A stretch of 64,000 nucleotides of DNA from Actinomycetospora endophytica (GTDB lineage: Bacteria > Actinomycetota > Actinomycetes > Mycobacteriales > Pseudonocardiaceae): positions 62,001-126,000 of the forward strand of contig NZ_JAJNDB010000008.1 of the NCBI RefSeq assembly GCF_021026375.1, in the 5' to 3' direction. Both the position numbers and the translations under genes were made by a program. Within the stretch, counting starts at the first letter, position 1. Every line of letters starts with the position of its first letter. The notes under the pieces are model-generated. The model had not been told where the DNA came from. It worked only from the letters and a program-made list of their open reading frames with translations, and ran no database searches. Shown one piece after another: positions 9,088-18,246 of the stretch.

Positions 9088-9804
9088 TCAGCTGATCAGC
9101 TCGTCCAGCAGCAGGTAGATGAGGAACCCGACGAAGAAGCCGACCGACCCGAGCGCCGTCTCACCCTGCTCGTGCGCCTCGACCAGCAGTTCCTCGGTCG
9201 CGAGGTACATGAACGCGACCGCCCCGAACGCGAGCACCCCGGCCAGGAGCTGCGGCGACACTCCAGCCAGCAGCACCGCGCCCACCGCCGTCCCGGCCAC
9301 GGTGAGCAGGGACAGCGCGGCCGGGGCGGTCGCGGTGAGCGTCCGGGAGGCGGCCCCGGACATCGTCCCCGAGAGCGAGAGCCCGACGAAGAGGTACTCG
9401 ACGGCGAGGGCGATCGAGAGCAGCACACCCGTCGTCGAACCCGCGGCGAAGCCGGCGCCCAGGACGAGCCCGTCGACGGCGAAGTCGACGCCGGTCGCCA
9501 CCGCGAGCCCGATCGGCAGCGCGGGCCCGTCGGGGTGACGGCGACGCTCCAGCGCCGTCGACAGCGCCCGGAACGCGAACATCACGACGATCCCGGCGGC
9601 GAACCCGGCGATCGCGACCCACGGCTGCTGGCGGAGCACGCCGGGCAGCAGCTCGATCGCCGCCGCCGCGAACACCACCCCGGCCGCGAAGTGCTGGATC
9701 CCGCTGGTCACGCGTCGGCCGGGCGGTCGGATCGCCGCGACGACGCCCGAGACGCCGGCCGCCGCGACCGGGATCAGCGAGAACAGGACCGCGCGCAGGA
9801 GCAC
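9088..9804 (-). CDS. ZIP-family metal transporter (ZupT-like)
   Basis: The 238-residue protein has about seven or eight membrane helices. Helix 2 carries HFAAGVVFAAAAIELLP, typical of ZIP/GufA proteins. Helix 4 has GVDFAVDGLVLGAGF and helix 5 has ALAVEYLFVGLSLS, where the Asp, Glu and following polar residues are at the usual metal-site positions. The His normally found in the helix-4 HN motif appears replaced by Asp. It would move divalent cations (zinc, manganese or iron) into the cytoplasm. The metal is not predictable. Confidence 0.82.
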   Translation of the reverse strand: MLLRAVLFSLIPVAAAGVSGVVAAIRPPGRRVTSGIQHFAAGVVFAAAAIELLPGVLRQQPWVAIAGFAAGIVVMFAFRALSTALERRRHPDGPALPIGLAVATGVDFAVDGLVLGAGFAAGSTTGVLLSIALAVEYLFVGLSLSGTMSGAASRTLTATAPAALSLLTVAGTAVGAVLLAGVSPQLLAGVLAFGAVAFMYLATEELLVEAHEQGETALGSVGFFVGFLIYLLLDELIS

Positions 9805-9832
9805 CCGGGCACCCTAGGTGCGCTTCGCGCCC

Positions 9833-9872
9833 GTGAGCACTAATTGACGTCAGGGCATCAATTAGTGCTCAC
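9833..9872. terminator. Perfect 15-bp inverted repeat (family A)
   Basis: The arms GTGAGCACTAATTGA and TCAATTAGTGCTCAC flank a 10-base loop, downstream of the stop of the mannosyltransferase gene. Outside the arms, AGGTGCGC and GCGCACCT extend the symmetry. A near-identical element lies at 43921-43960, also behind a stop codon. Confidence 0.65.
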
Positions 9873-9888
9873 GAGCGCGTCAGCGCAC

Positions 9889-11478
9889 CTATCGCCACGA
9901 CGGCAGCCACAGCTCCGCGTTCCAGCGCGCGGCCGTGATCGAGGCGCCGACGAGGATCGGCCACAGCCACGCGAAGTTCGCCACGACGAGCCCCACGTAC
10001 AGCGCGACCACCATGCGGCCGGTCGCGCGCCGCTCCGGCCCGGACGTGCGCCGCCCCAGGACCTCGCCCAGCACCAGGGTCACCGCCAGCACGAGGAACG
10101 GGATCACCGGCGTCATGTAGAAGAAGTACATCTGCCGGTCGATGTCGGTGAACCACGGCAGGATGCCCGCGCCGTAGCCGACCAGGACGGCCGCGTAGCG
10201 CCAGTCGCGCTTGGTGATCCAGCGCCACACGCCCCAGCCGAGCACCGGGAACGCGGTCCACCACAGCGCGGGCGTGCCGATGGCCATCACCGCGCCGACG
10301 CAGTCGTTCGTCCCGCAGCCGGGCGCCGACGCCCCGGACTCGTAGTAGTAGAGCATCGGGCGCAGCCCCATCGGCCACGTCCAGGGCTTCGACTCCCACG
10401 GGTGCGGGTTGCCGCGCGGCGTGAACAGCGTCGCGTGGAACTCCAGCACCTTCGACTGGAAGTACGCCATGCCGCGGATCCAGTCCGGGAGCCAGTCGGG
10501 CAGCAGCGCGACGAGGGCCACCGTGTCGCCCTTGGCGGCCGGGACGTGGCGGTCGGTGCCGGTCTCCGAGGCGATCCAGGGCAGCCAGCTCGCGACGTAG
10601 ACGAGCAGCGGGATGACGAAGAACGCCCAGACCAGCGGCACGACGTCGCGCACCAGCGACCCGACCCACGGGCGCGCGACCCCCGCCGCTCGCCGGGCGG
10701 CGATGTCGAACCCGATCGTCAGCGCGCCGAAGAAGAGGACGTAGTAGAGCCCGGACCACTTGCTCGCCAGCGAGAGCCCGATGCACAGCCCGGCGGCGAA
10801 CCGCCACCAGCGCACCCCGAGCCGCGGCCCGAACGGGGTGTCGAGGATCCGGCCCTCGGCGACGACGAGCGCCATCCGGCTCCGGACGTCGTCGCGGTCG
10901 ACGAGGATCGCGGCGAAGGCCCCGAGCACGAACACCGTCGGGTAGATGTCGACCATCCCGACGCGGCTCGACACCTGCGAGAGCCCGTCGCAGATCAGGA
11001 GCACGCCCGCGACGCCGCCGAGCAGCGTCGAGCGGGTGAGCCGGCGCGCGATGCGGATGACCAGCAGCACGCACACCGTCCCGGCGAGCGCGGACATCAC
11101 GCGCCAGCCGACCGGGTCGTAACCGAACACCCACTGCCCGACCGCCATCAGCTGCTTGGACAGCGGCGGGTGCACGACGAGCTCGTAGCCCGGGTTGTCC
11201 TCGTACCCGCCGTTGCGCAGCGCCTGCCACGTCTGCGGCACGTAGTGCTTCTCGTCGAAGACCGGGGTGCCGTTGTCGGAGGGCCAGCCGAGGTCCCAGA
11301 GCCGGACCACGCCGGCGATCAGGGTGAGGACGAGCGTGACGCTCCAGCCGCGCAGCCGGTCGGTGGGCATCGGGCGCCCGAGCAGGCTCTCGACGCCACG
11401 CGGTCCGGGGGCGAGGACGCCGCGCGGGTCCGCTGCCGAAGGCGTCGCGGGCCGTTCGAGGGTGCTGCCGGCCGTCAC
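9889..11478 (-). CDS. pmt: Polyprenol-phosphate-mannose protein O-mannosyltransferase
   Basis: The 529-residue protein has about ten membrane helices of the PMT family. The first extracytoplasmic loop carries the acidic pair in FDEKHYVPQ, and the usual GYEDNPGYELVVHPPLSK region follows. Later come LASKWSGLYY and a PMT C-terminal four-helix block with WESKPWTWP and YYYESG. It transfers mannose from polyprenyl-phosphate-mannose to secreted proteins on the outer face of the membrane, as Rv1002c does in M. tuberculosis. It is divergent from rsmI, the arrangement known for Rv1002c/Rv1003. The ATG at 11478 leaves an N-terminal cytoplasmic tail of about 45 residues. Confidence 0.93.
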   Translation of the reverse strand: MTAGSTLERPATPSAADPRGVLAPGPRGVESLLGRPMPTDRLRGWSVTLVLTLIAGVVRLWDLGWPSDNGTPVFDEKHYVPQTWQALRNGGYEDNPGYELVVHPPLSKQLMAVGQWVFGYDPVGWRVMSALAGTVCVLLVIRIARRLTRSTLLGGVAGVLLICDGLSQVSSRVGMVDIYPTVFVLGAFAAILVDRDDVRSRMALVVAEGRILDTPFGPRLGVRWWRFAAGLCIGLSLASKWSGLYYVLFFGALTIGFDIAARRAAGVARPWVGSLVRDVVPLVWAFFVIPLLVYVASWLPWIASETGTDRHVPAAKGDTVALVALLPDWLPDWIRGMAYFQSKVLEFHATLFTPRGNPHPWESKPWTWPMGLRPMLYYYESGASAPGCGTNDCVGAVMAIGTPALWWTAFPVLGWGVWRWITKRDWRYAAVLVGYGAGILPWFTDIDRQMYFFYMTPVIPFLVLAVTLVLGEVLGRRTSGPERRATGRMVVALYVGLVVANFAWLWPILVGASITAARWNAELWLPSWR

Positions 11479-11721
11479 GGGGGCCGATCGTACGGGCCGC
11501 GCGTGCGCCGGCGGTGACGGCGCGAACCGGGACCGTGAGCGCTCAAGGTGAACGGGACGCCCAGGCCCAATCTTGTCGCGGGTCTACTGCGCCGATGGGT
11601 CCACCGTGTCGTTGTGATTCAGTGCGACAACCCGACGGTGATCCAAGGGAAGACCGCGACGAGCGCTCCGCGCCCGGCCGGACCGCGAGCGCGCACCCCT
11701 GATCTAGTGTCGGTCGCCGTG

Positions 11722-12555
11722 ATGGGCGTCCTGCTGCTGGCCGCGACCCCCCTCGGCGACCCCGGTGACGCGTCCGCCCGGCTGCGGGACGCGCTGGCGA
11801 CGGCGGACGTCGTCGCCGCCGAGGACACCCGCCGGCTGGCACGCCTCACGTCCGCCCTCGGGGTGACGGTGACGGGCACCGTCGTGAGCTTCTACGAGGA
11901 CGTCGAGCGGGCGCGGATCCCGCGGCTGCTCGAGGAGCTGCGCGGTGGCGCGACGGTGCTCGTGGTCTCCGATGCCGGGATGCCCGCGGTGTCCGACCCC
12001 GGCTACCGGCTGGTGGCCGCGTGCGTCGAGGACGGTCTCACCGTGCGCTGCCTGCCCGGTCCCTCGGCGGTGCTCGCCGCGCTGGCCGTCTCCGGGCTGC
12101 CCACCGACCGGTTCTGCTTCGAGGGGTTCGCCCCGCGCGCGGACGGCAAGCGCCGCTCGTGGTTCGCCGAGCTCGCGACGGAGCAGCGCACGACGGTGTT
12201 CTTCGAGTCGCCCCGCCGGCTCGCGTCGCTGCTGGCGGTGGCCGTCGACGTGCTCGGGGCCGACCGGCCCGCCGTCGTGTGCCGCGAGCTCACCAAGACC
12301 CACGAGGAGGTCGTCCGTGGCGGGCTCGGCGAGCTGGCGGCGTGGGCGCGGGAGCGCGACGTGCTCGGGGAGGTGACCGTCGTGCTCGGCGGCGCGGTCC
12401 TCGTCGCGCCGGAGCCGGAGGAGCTCGCCGACGAGGTGCTCGCGCTCGTCGCCGGCGGGCAGCGCCTCAAGGACGCCGCCCGCGCGGTGGCGAGCGAGCG
12501 CGGGGTGTCGACCAACGCGCTCTACGACGCGGCGGTGCGGCTCCGCCGCATGTGA
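11722..12555 (+). CDS. rsmI: 16S rRNA (cytidine1402-2'-O)-methyltransferase
   Basis: The 277-residue tetrapyrrole-methylase-fold enzyme has the RsmI signatures LAATPLGDPGDAS, VVAAEDTRRL, VSFYEDVERARIP, VSDAGMPAVSDPGYRLVAA and the SAM-site GPSAVLAALAVSGLP. It modifies C1402 in the decoding centre of the small ribosomal subunit. The ATG at 11722 is chosen because it starts the first conserved strand. The upstream 240 bases to pmt contain no convincing gene and must hold both promoters; a TAGTGT hexamer at 11705 is a weak -10 candidate. Confidence 0.95.
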   Translation: MGVLLLAATPLGDPGDASARLRDALATADVVAAEDTRRLARLTSALGVTVTGTVVSFYEDVERARIPRLLEELRGGATVLVVSDAGMPAVSDPGYRLVAACVEDGLTVRCLPGPSAVLAALAVSGLPTDRFCFEGFAPRADGKRRSWFAELATEQRTTVFFESPRRLASLLAVAVDVLGADRPAVVCRELTKTHEEVVRGGLGELAAWARERDVLGEVTVVLGGAVLVAPEPEELADEVLALVAGGQRLKDAARAVASERGVSTNALYDAAVRLRRM

Positions 12556-12594
12556 ACAGATGTGGTCGTCCAGGCGACCACATCTGTTCACATG
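12549..12594. terminator. Perfect 20-bp palindrome containing both convergent stop codons (family B)
   Basis: The arm CATGTGAACAGATGTGGTCG (12549-12568) is exactly repeated in reverse complement at 12575-12594, with a six-base loop. The TGA of rsmI (+) and the TGA of the oxidoreductase (-) both fall inside the stem. Both proteins therefore end in Arg-Met encoded by the same palindrome. A bidirectional terminator is likely. Confidence 0.75.
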
Positions 12595-13511
12595 CGCAGC
12601 ACGAGCTTCCCGCTCACGGCGCCGGTGCGGTTGTCCTCCTGCGCCTTGCCCGCCTCGTCGAGGGAGTACACGACGGTCTCCGGCGCGCTGTAGCGCCCGG
12701 CCGCGACCTGCCCGACGAACTCCGCGAGCGCACCGTCGATCCCGCCGCCCGAGGAGAACTGCACGCCGTACTCCTCGGCCTGCGGGTCGGCGATCGTGAT
12801 CACGCGGTCGGCGGACCCGGTGAGCGCGACGAGGTCGCCCAGCGATCCCTTGCCCGCGGTGTCGAACGCGGCGTCGACGTGGTCGGTGATCGCCCGGATC
12901 CGGTCGGCCAGCCCGTCGCCGTACACCACCGGGGTGGCGCCGAGGGCCTTGACGTCGCCCTGGTGGCGCTCGCTCGCGGTGCCGATCACGGTGATGCCGC
13001 GGTCCACCGCGACCTGCGTCGCCACGACCCCGACACCCCCGGACGCCCCGTTGATCACCAGGACCTTGCCGGCGGTGTCGTCGTCCGCGCCGAGCCCGAG
13101 CTGGGCCAGCACGCGGTAGGCGGTGTTCACGACGACGGCGACCGACCCCGCGATCTCCCAGCTCACCCCGGCGGGCTTGGCCACCAGCCCCTTCGCGTCC
13201 GCGAGGGCCTTCTCGGCGTAGGCGCCGCCGCTGGCGTTGCCGAGCACCTCGTCGCCGACGCCGAGCCCGGTCACCCCCTCACCGACGGCCTCGACGGTGC
13301 CCGCCAGGTCGACCCCGGGGACCACCGGCTTCTCCGGCGCGTCCGACGGCGCCATGCCGCCGCCCCGGAGCTTCCAGTCGATCGGGTTGATCGAGGCGAC
13401 GCGGACGGCCAGGCGGACCTGACCGGGGCCCGGCTGCGGGTCCTCGCGCTCCACGATCTCCAGCACTTCCGGCCCGCCGTAGCGGGCGTACTGCACGGCT
13501 CGCGATGTCAT
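12588..13511 (-). CDS. NADPH:quinone oxidoreductase-like protein (zinc-free MDR family)
   Basis: The 307-residue medium-chain dehydrogenase/reductase has an N-terminal GroES-like domain (INPIDWKLRGG, VPGVDLAGTVEAVGEGV). The Rossmann domain carries NGASGGVGVVATQVA. The zinc-ligand cysteines of alcohol dehydrogenases are absent, pointing to the quinone reductase/NADP-dependent oxidoreductase branch. The ATG at 13511 is used because the upstream in-frame extension has no family similarity and overlaps a palindrome. The gene converges on rsmI within the shared terminator. Confidence 0.85.
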   Translation of the reverse strand: MTSRAVQYARYGGPEVLEIVEREDPQPGPGQVRLAVRVASINPIDWKLRGGGMAPSDAPEKPVVPGVDLAGTVEAVGEGVTGLGVGDEVLGNASGGAYAEKALADAKGLVAKPAGVSWEIAGSVAVVVNTAYRVLAQLGLGADDDTAGKVLVINGASGGVGVVATQVAVDRGITVIGTASERHQGDVKALGATPVVYGDGLADRIRAITDHVDAAFDTAGKGSLGDLVALTGSADRVITIADPQAEEYGVQFSSGGGIDGALAEFVGQVAAGRYSAPETVVYSLDEAGKAQEDNRTGAVSGKLVLRM

Positions 13512-13530
13512 GGCTGGGGCAACGCGTTGC

Positions 13531-13575
13531 CATGTGCACGAATTTCGTCGCCAGGACGACGAAATCCACTCACAT
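13531..13575. terminator. Imperfect family-B palindrome behind a flavodoxin-like gene
   Basis: The ends CATGTG and CACATG and the inner arms ATTTCGTCG and CGACGAAAT pair, with a five-base mismatched block between. It contains the stop codon of the gene at 13570-14022 and lies upstream of the oxidoreductase at 12588-13511. It is clearly related to 12549-12594 and 24367-24412. Confidence 0.55.
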
Positions 13576-14022
13576 GGCTCGGAGAGCCACCGTCGCCCCG
13601 AGCTCCCAGGCCGCCTCACGCTCCGCGGTCCCGACGGAGCCGGTGGTCTCGACGACGGCCGCGGCCTGTTCCCAGCCGAGCGCCCCGGTGATGCGCAGGA
13701 CGTCGCGGACGGCCCCCGCGACGTCGTCGCCGCCGTGCACGTACAGCCCGAACGGCAGCCCGCCGGTGTCCTGCAGGCTCGGGTAGTAGATCTGGTCGAA
13801 GAAGTGCTTGAGCGCCCCGGACATCGTCCCGATGTTCGCCGGGGTGCCGAGCACGACGGCGTCGGCGGCCAGGACGTCCGCCGCCCCGGCGCTCAGCGCG
13901 GGCCGCGTCGTCACCTCGACCGGCTCGGGCAGCTCGTCGGTCCCCGCGCCCTCCAGGACCGCCTCGAGCAGTTCCTGGCACGACGGCGAGGGGGTGTGGT
14001 GGACCACCAGCAGGCCGGTCAC
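13570..14022 (-). CDS. Flavodoxin-like / NADPH-dependent FMN reductase family protein
   Basis: The 150-residue single-domain protein has a flavodoxin-like layout. An FMN phosphate loop HTPSPSC is near residue 10, [22 protein letters not shown] is the flavin-binding loop after strand 3, and [12 protein letters not shown] follows. Such proteins reduce quinones or FMN in the cytosol. Its ATG overlaps the stop of the PNP gene by four bases, so the two form an operon, although no functional link is obvious. Confidence 0.82.
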   Translation of the reverse strand: MTGLLVVHHTPSPSCQELLEAVLEGAGTDELPEPVEVTTRPALSAGAADVLAADAVVLGTPANIGTMSGALKHFFDQIYYPSLQDTGGLPFGLYVHGGDDVAGAVRDVLRITGALGWEQAAAVVETTGSVGTAEREAAWELGATVALRAM

Positions 14023-14849
14023 GTCGTCACCGCCGCCGTCACGAGCTCCCGCAGCAGCTCACCGGTGCGCTCGGCCGCGGCGTGCACGGCATCGAGGACC
14101 GCGAGGTGGTCGATGCCCTCCTCGGTGGTCCCGGCCGCGGGGTTGCTGACCAGCGCGATCCCGGCCACCCGGGCCCCGGCCGCCCGCGCCGCGATCGTCT
14201 CCAGCACCGTCGACATCCCGACGAGGTCCGCGCCCAGCGTGCGCAGCATCCGGATCTCTGCGGGCGTCTCGAAGTGGGGGCCGGGCAGGCCCGCGTAGAC
14301 GCCCTCGACGAGGCTCGGGTCGAGCCGGCGGGCGGCGGCGCGCAGGGCCGGGTCGTAGGCGTCGGTGAGGTCGACGAACGCCGGCCCGACCAGGGGGGAG
14401 CGGCCGGTGAGGTTGAGGTGGTCGCTGATGAGCACCGGCTGCCCGACGGCGTAGGACGGGTCGATCCCGCCGGCGGCGTTGGTGAGCACGACGGTGCCGG
14501 CGCCCGCCGCGCAGGCCGTCCGGACCGCGTGCACCGCCTGCGCCTCGCCGTGCCCCTCGTAGACGTGGGTGCGCCCGAGCAGGACCAGCACGCGGTGGCC
14601 GGCCACGGTCACCGAGCGGGCGGTGCCACGGTGGTCCGGGGCGCCGAGCGGGGTGAAGCCCGGCAGCTCCGCGACCGGGACCTCCGCGTCCGCGGGCCCG
14701 ATCCCGTCGGCCGCCGGTCCCCAGCCGGAGCCCAGGACGACGGCGACGTCGTGCCCCTCGACCCCGGTGCGCCGGGCCAGCTCGGCCGCGGCGGCGCGGG
14801 CGGCCCCGTCGGGGTCGGTGCGGGGACTCGTGACGGGTTCGGCGCTCAT
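14019..14849 (-). CDS. Purine-nucleoside phosphorylase
   Basis: The 276-residue protein matches the trimeric PNP family: [12 protein letters not shown] (phosphate loop), [50 protein letters not shown] and ALVSNPAAG. It splits purine nucleosides with phosphate into base and (deoxy)ribose-1-phosphate for salvage. In M. tuberculosis the equivalent gene (Rv3307) is close to an M20 amidohydrolase pair and lpdA, as here. Asn in the ALVSNPAAG loop agrees with guanosine/inosine specificity. Confidence 0.93.
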   Translation of the reverse strand: MSAEPVTSPRTDPDGAARAAAAELARRTGVEGHDVAVVLGSGWGPAADGIGPADAEVPVAELPGFTPLGAPDHRGTARSVTVAGHRVLVLLGRTHVYEGHGEAQAVHAVRTACAAGAGTVVLTNAAGGIDPSYAVGQPVLISDHLNLTGRSPLVGPAFVDLTDAYDPALRAAARRLDPSLVEGVYAGLPGPHFETPAEIRMLRTLGADLVGMSTVLETIAARAAGARVAGIALVSNPAAGTTEEGIDHLAVLDAVHAAAERTGELLRELVTAAVTT

Positions 14850-14872
14850 CGGTCGATCACCCTAGGAGGTCG

Positions 14873-17800
14873 CTACACCGGGGGCGTGAAGCTGTCCGCG
14901 ACCGTCGCGAACTGCTCCGGCGTGCCGCCCGGCGCGGTGCTGGGAGCGGTCATGCGCACCACCCACAGGTCGGTGCCCGACGGGATGAGCCGGGTCCAGG
15001 TCGTGCGGTCGTCGGTGGCGCCGGAGCGCGCGCGGTAGACCGTCTGCTGGACGGGTTCCTGGGCGCCCGCCCGCGGCGGCGCGACCACGGTGACCGGCTC
15101 GACCCGCACCGCGTCAGCCCCGAGCCGGGACGGGTCGGCGAGCAGCGCCACGTACGCGGCGGCGCGCTGGGCGGGGTAGAAGTGCACGAGCCGGTCGATC
15201 CGCAGCTCGCGGGTGGCGTCGTCGGAGACGTAGCGCACGACGATGTCCCCGGTCGGCTCCTGCAGCCGGAACTGCTGCCAGGTGCTCGGCACGAGCGCGG
15301 TGAATCCCATCCCGGTGCCGCTGTAGCGGGCGTTGTCGTCGGTGTGGGACACCAGCCGCACGCCGTCGACGACCGGTCCCGCGGGCGCGAGTGACACCGA
15401 GAACGGCGGCTGCCCGCCGATCATCCGCACCGCCGCGTAGCCGCCGAGCAGCCCCGCGAGGGCCAGGACGACGACGAGCACCACCACCCCGACCCGCCGC
15501 ATGCGGCTCGGGCCCGCCGGCGCCGAGCGGGACGGGGCGAACGGGAGCGGGCCGGGATCGGACGCCAGCGCCTGGGGGCTCCCCGGACGGCGCTGCGGGG
15601 TCATCGGCGCGCGGGGCCGCTGGTAGGGCTGCGACCACGGTCCCGGTGCCGACGGTCCGGGGCGCGGGACCGGGCGCGGCGGGTCGGTCAGCCGCGGTGT
15701 GACCATCGTCGTCTCGGCGGCGCTCGGTTCGGGGACCGCGGGACTGCCCGACGACGGCGTCGGCGTGCGCGGGCTGCCCGACGGCGGGGTGCCGGTCCGC
15801 GGCGTGCCGCCGGACGGGGTGCTCGGCCGGGTGGTGCCCGACGGCGGGGTGCCGGGCCGGGTGGTGCCCGACGGCGGCGTGCCCGGCCGGGAGGTGCCCG
15901 ACGGCGGGGTGCCCGGCTTGGTGGGGCCCGTACGTGGCGTGCCCGAGGACGGCGTCGTGGACGCGGCCGGGGCGTCGTCGCCGGTGGCGGCCTCGTCGTC
16001 GGTTTGGTCGTCCTCGGTGGTCGTCTTCCCGGTGTCCGTGCTCGACGAGGGGGCCGATGTCTCCTTCGCCGTGACACCGGCACTCGCGGCGGCGGCGCTC
16101 GTGCCCGAGGCCGCGTCCTTCGTCGAGCCGGCGTCCTTCGCCGCTGCGTTCTCGTCGGACCCGCTGTCGTCGGCCGTCGACCCGCCCTCGGCCGGCTCCG
16201 ACTCCTCGGACCCGATGCTGGGGGCCTTCGCCCGGCCCGCCGCCACGGCGGCCGCACCACCCGCGGCGAGAGCCGCGGCGCCGCCGGCCACCGCGGCGGC
16301 CGCGCCCGACCCGCCGTCGTCGGCGTCATCGCCCGCGGCGTCGTCGGACCCGTCGCCCTCCGATGCCGCCGCGTCGGCCGTGCCGGTGCCCTCGGCGTCG
16401 TCCGCGCCCTGGTCGGCGGTGTCGCCGTCCTCGGCGCTCTTCCCGTCGGCGTCCGGCGCGGAGGCCTCGGCGCCGGTGTCGTGCTCGTCGTCGGACGCGG
16501 CGTCCGCGGCCCCTCCGGTCGACGCCTCGTCCGGCTCCTGGTCGGCGGCGGGCGCCTCGGCGCCCTCCCGTGCCTCGTCGGACCCGGCGTCGTCGGGCGT
16601 CCCGGTCGGTCGGTCGCCGTCCGTGCCCGGGCCGTCCGCGGTCCTCGTGGCGGTGGAGGACGCGGCGTCGGCGGTGCCCGAGGCCGCCGCGGCCGCGACC
16701 GCGCCCGCCGCCCCACCCTCGTCGTCGCTCCCGGAGGGTGCGGTGCTCCCGCCGGCGGGCGCCTCAGCCGGCGCGGCGAGGGCCTCCGCCGCCTCCGAGG
16801 AGGAGTCGTCGCCGGGCGGGGTGTCGCGACCCGGGTCGGCGATCGGCGCGGTCCGGGGCGCGGGCGGCGTCGGGGACGGTCGCCGTGGTGCCGGGCTGGG
16901 CGGCGGGGGTCGCTCACCCGCCGGATCGGCGCCCTCGACCAGGGTCCCGCTGCGCCCGCGGACCGGGATGAGCCCGGAGCGGGGGTCGTCGGTGGACGGG
17001 GGCGGCGGCTGCGGGCCGGGCTGGCCCTCCGGGATGCGGAACTCCGTCGTCGCCGGCGAGGACGGCGCGGACAGCATCGGGCCCTCGGGGTCGGCCATCA
17101 GCGGCCGCAGGCGCCGCCGCACGGCGGGCAGCGGCATCCGCAGGCCGGGGTCCTTGACCATGAGGCCGCGGACGACGTCGACGACCGGTCCCTGCCCCGA
17201 CGGCCGCGGGATCTCGCCGTGCACGACGGCGGAGACGGTCGAGACCGGGTCCCCGGCGTCGTAGGGCGGGCGGCCCTCGAGGCAGGCGAACAGCGTCGCG
17301 CCGAGCCCCCACAGGTCCGCGGGCGGCCCGACCGCCCGTCCCATCGCCACCTCGGGCGCGATGTAGGGCGGCGAGCCGAGCACCGTGCCGGTCTGGGTCA
17401 TCGACGACTCGGCGGCGTTGCGCGCGATCCCGAAGTCGGTGAGCTTGATCTGACCGTCGGTCCCGATGAGCACGTTGCCGGGCTTGACGTCGCGGTGGGT
17501 GATCCCCGCGCGGTGAGCGGTCATCAGCGCCGAGGCGACCGCCGACCCGATCTCCGCGGTCTCGGCGTGCGACAGCGTTCCGCGCTCGCCGATGTAGGAC
17601 GCGAGGCTGCGCGAGGGGAGCAGCTCCATGACGACGTACGGCTCGGAGTCGACCTCCACGACGTCGTAGAGCGTCACGACGTTCGGGTGGCTGAGCATCG
17701 CCGTCGCGCGCGCCTCGCGGAGGGTGCGCTCGCGGACGATCGCCCGTTCGGAGACGGGCACCAGCGACAGCCGCACCTCCTTGACCGCGACCGGACGGTG

Positions 17801-17911
17801 CAGCACCTCGTCGTAGGCCGACCACACGGTGCCCATCGCGCCCCGCCCGAGCTCGGAGTCCAGGCGGTAGCGCCCGACCAGGCGTCGCGTCTCGGCGGGG
17901 CGGGGACTCAC
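14873..17911 (-). CDS. Transmembrane serine/threonine protein kinase with very long Ser/Thr/Pro/Ala linker
   Basis: The 1012-residue protein has a PknB-type kinase domain at about residues 12-265 (GRGAMGTVW, AVKEVRL, THRDVKPGNVLI, LTDFGIARN, GSPPYIAPEVAMG). A low-complexity region of some 530 residues follows. One membrane helix at about 840-865 leads to an extracytoplasmic domain of about 170 residues ending in VADSFTPP. The outside domain lacks PASTA repeats and is unrecognised. It may sense an envelope signal. The GTG at 17911 is chosen because it starts just before RYRLDSELGRG. Nearby DNA repeats encode a repeated Pro/Ser/Gly/Thr unit at about 15751-15930. Confidence 0.92.
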   Translation of the reverse strand: MSPRPAETRRLVGRYRLDSELGRGAMGTVWSAYDEVLHRPVAVKEVRLSLVPVSERAIVRERTLREARATAMLSHPNVVTLYDVVEVDSEPYVVMELLPSRSLASYIGERGTLSHAETAEIGSAVASALMTAHRAGITHRDVKPGNVLIGTDGQIKLTDFGIARNAAESSMTQTGTVLGSPPYIAPEVAMGRAVGPPADLWGLGATLFACLEGRPPYDAGDPVSTVSAVVHGEIPRPSGQGPVVDVVRGLMVKDPGLRMPLPAVRRRLRPLMADPEGPMLSAPSSPATTEFRIPEGQPGPQPPPPSTDDPRSGLIPVRGRSGTLVEGADPAGERPPPPSPAPRRPSPTPPAPRTAPIADPGRDTPPGDDSSSEAAEALAAPAEAPAGGSTAPSGSDDEGGAAGAVAAAAASGTADAASSTATRTADGPGTDGDRPTGTPDDAGSDEAREGAEAPAADQEPDEASTGGAADAASDDEHDTGAEASAPDADGKSAEDGDTADQGADDAEGTGTADAAASEGDGSDDAAGDDADDGGSGAAAAVAGGAAALAAGGAAAVAAGRAKAPSIGSEESEPAEGGSTADDSGSDENAAAKDAGSTKDAASGTSAAAASAGVTAKETSAPSSSTDTGKTTTEDDQTDDEAATGDDAPAASTTPSSGTPRTGPTKPGTPPSGTSRPGTPPSGTTRPGTPPSGTTRPSTPSGGTPRTGTPPSGSPRTPTPSSGSPAVPEPSAAETTMVTPRLTDPPRPVPRPGPSAPGPWSQPYQRPRAPMTPQRRPGSPQALASDPGPLPFAPSRSAPAGPSRMRRVGVVVLVVVLALAGLLGGYAAVRMIGGQPPFSVSLAPAGPVVDGVRLVSHTDDNARYSGTGMGFTALVPSTWQQFRLQEPTGDIVVRYVSDDATRELRIDRLVHFYPAQRAAAYVALLADPSRLGADAVRVEPVTVVAPPRAGAQEPVQQTVYRARSGATDDRTTWTRLIPSGTDLWVVRMTAPSTAPGGTPEQFATVADSFTPPV
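15751..15930 (-). repeat. 30-bp coding tandem repeats in the kinase linker
   Basis: About five or six imperfect copies of a 30-base unit encode variants of the ten residues GTTRPGTPPS. The units drift at third positions and by single substitutions, so they are a diverging in-frame expansion inside the disordered linker rather than a separate element. Confidence 0.8.
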
Positions 17912-18246
17912 ACCCCCATGATGGCGCCCCGGCCTGCGGTGACCGTCGCCCCACCCGTCCGGCCGCGTCCGTCGGCGACCGGTCGTGTGCAACCTGAACG
18001 GGGCCGCTCGTCACCGCGCGTGTGACCGCTCGTCGGACGACGACCGGGGCTCGGCACCGCTGACCCGGTGACCTGCACCGTTCCTCCGCTCGTCTCGTCG
18101 GGACCGGGTGTGTCACGCCACTGACAGCAGCGTCCGGACCCCTCACCGCCATCGGCGTTCGCGGACCCCGGGAGGCCGTCCGGGGGATGCATGCTGGGCC
18201 TACCAGTCGCGCGACGGTCCCGTCCGCGGCTCGAGGAGGTGGAACA
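17912..18246. other. Divergent intergenic region, kinase / amidohydrolase
   Basis: This 335-base gap holds the promoters of two divergent genes. No coding frame with family similarity was found. GAGGAGGT at 18233-18240 is a strong ribosome binding site for the GTG at 18247. No confident -35/-10 pair or operator could be assigned. Confidence 0.5.

Noticed and set aside
9833-9872. Inverted repeat as a transposon end or phage attachment site
   Set aside because: No transposase or integrase is nearby and no target duplication was found. The location after stop codons fits a terminator.
11514-11702. Short open frame between pmt and rsmI
   Set aside because: It has no ribosome binding site, no family motif and an Arg/Ser-rich composition typical of out-of-frame GC-rich DNA.
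15751-15930. 30-bp repeats as CRISPR or a mobile element
   Set aside because: They are in frame inside the kinase gene and encode a Pro/Thr/Gly-rich linker, so they are ordinary coding repeats.
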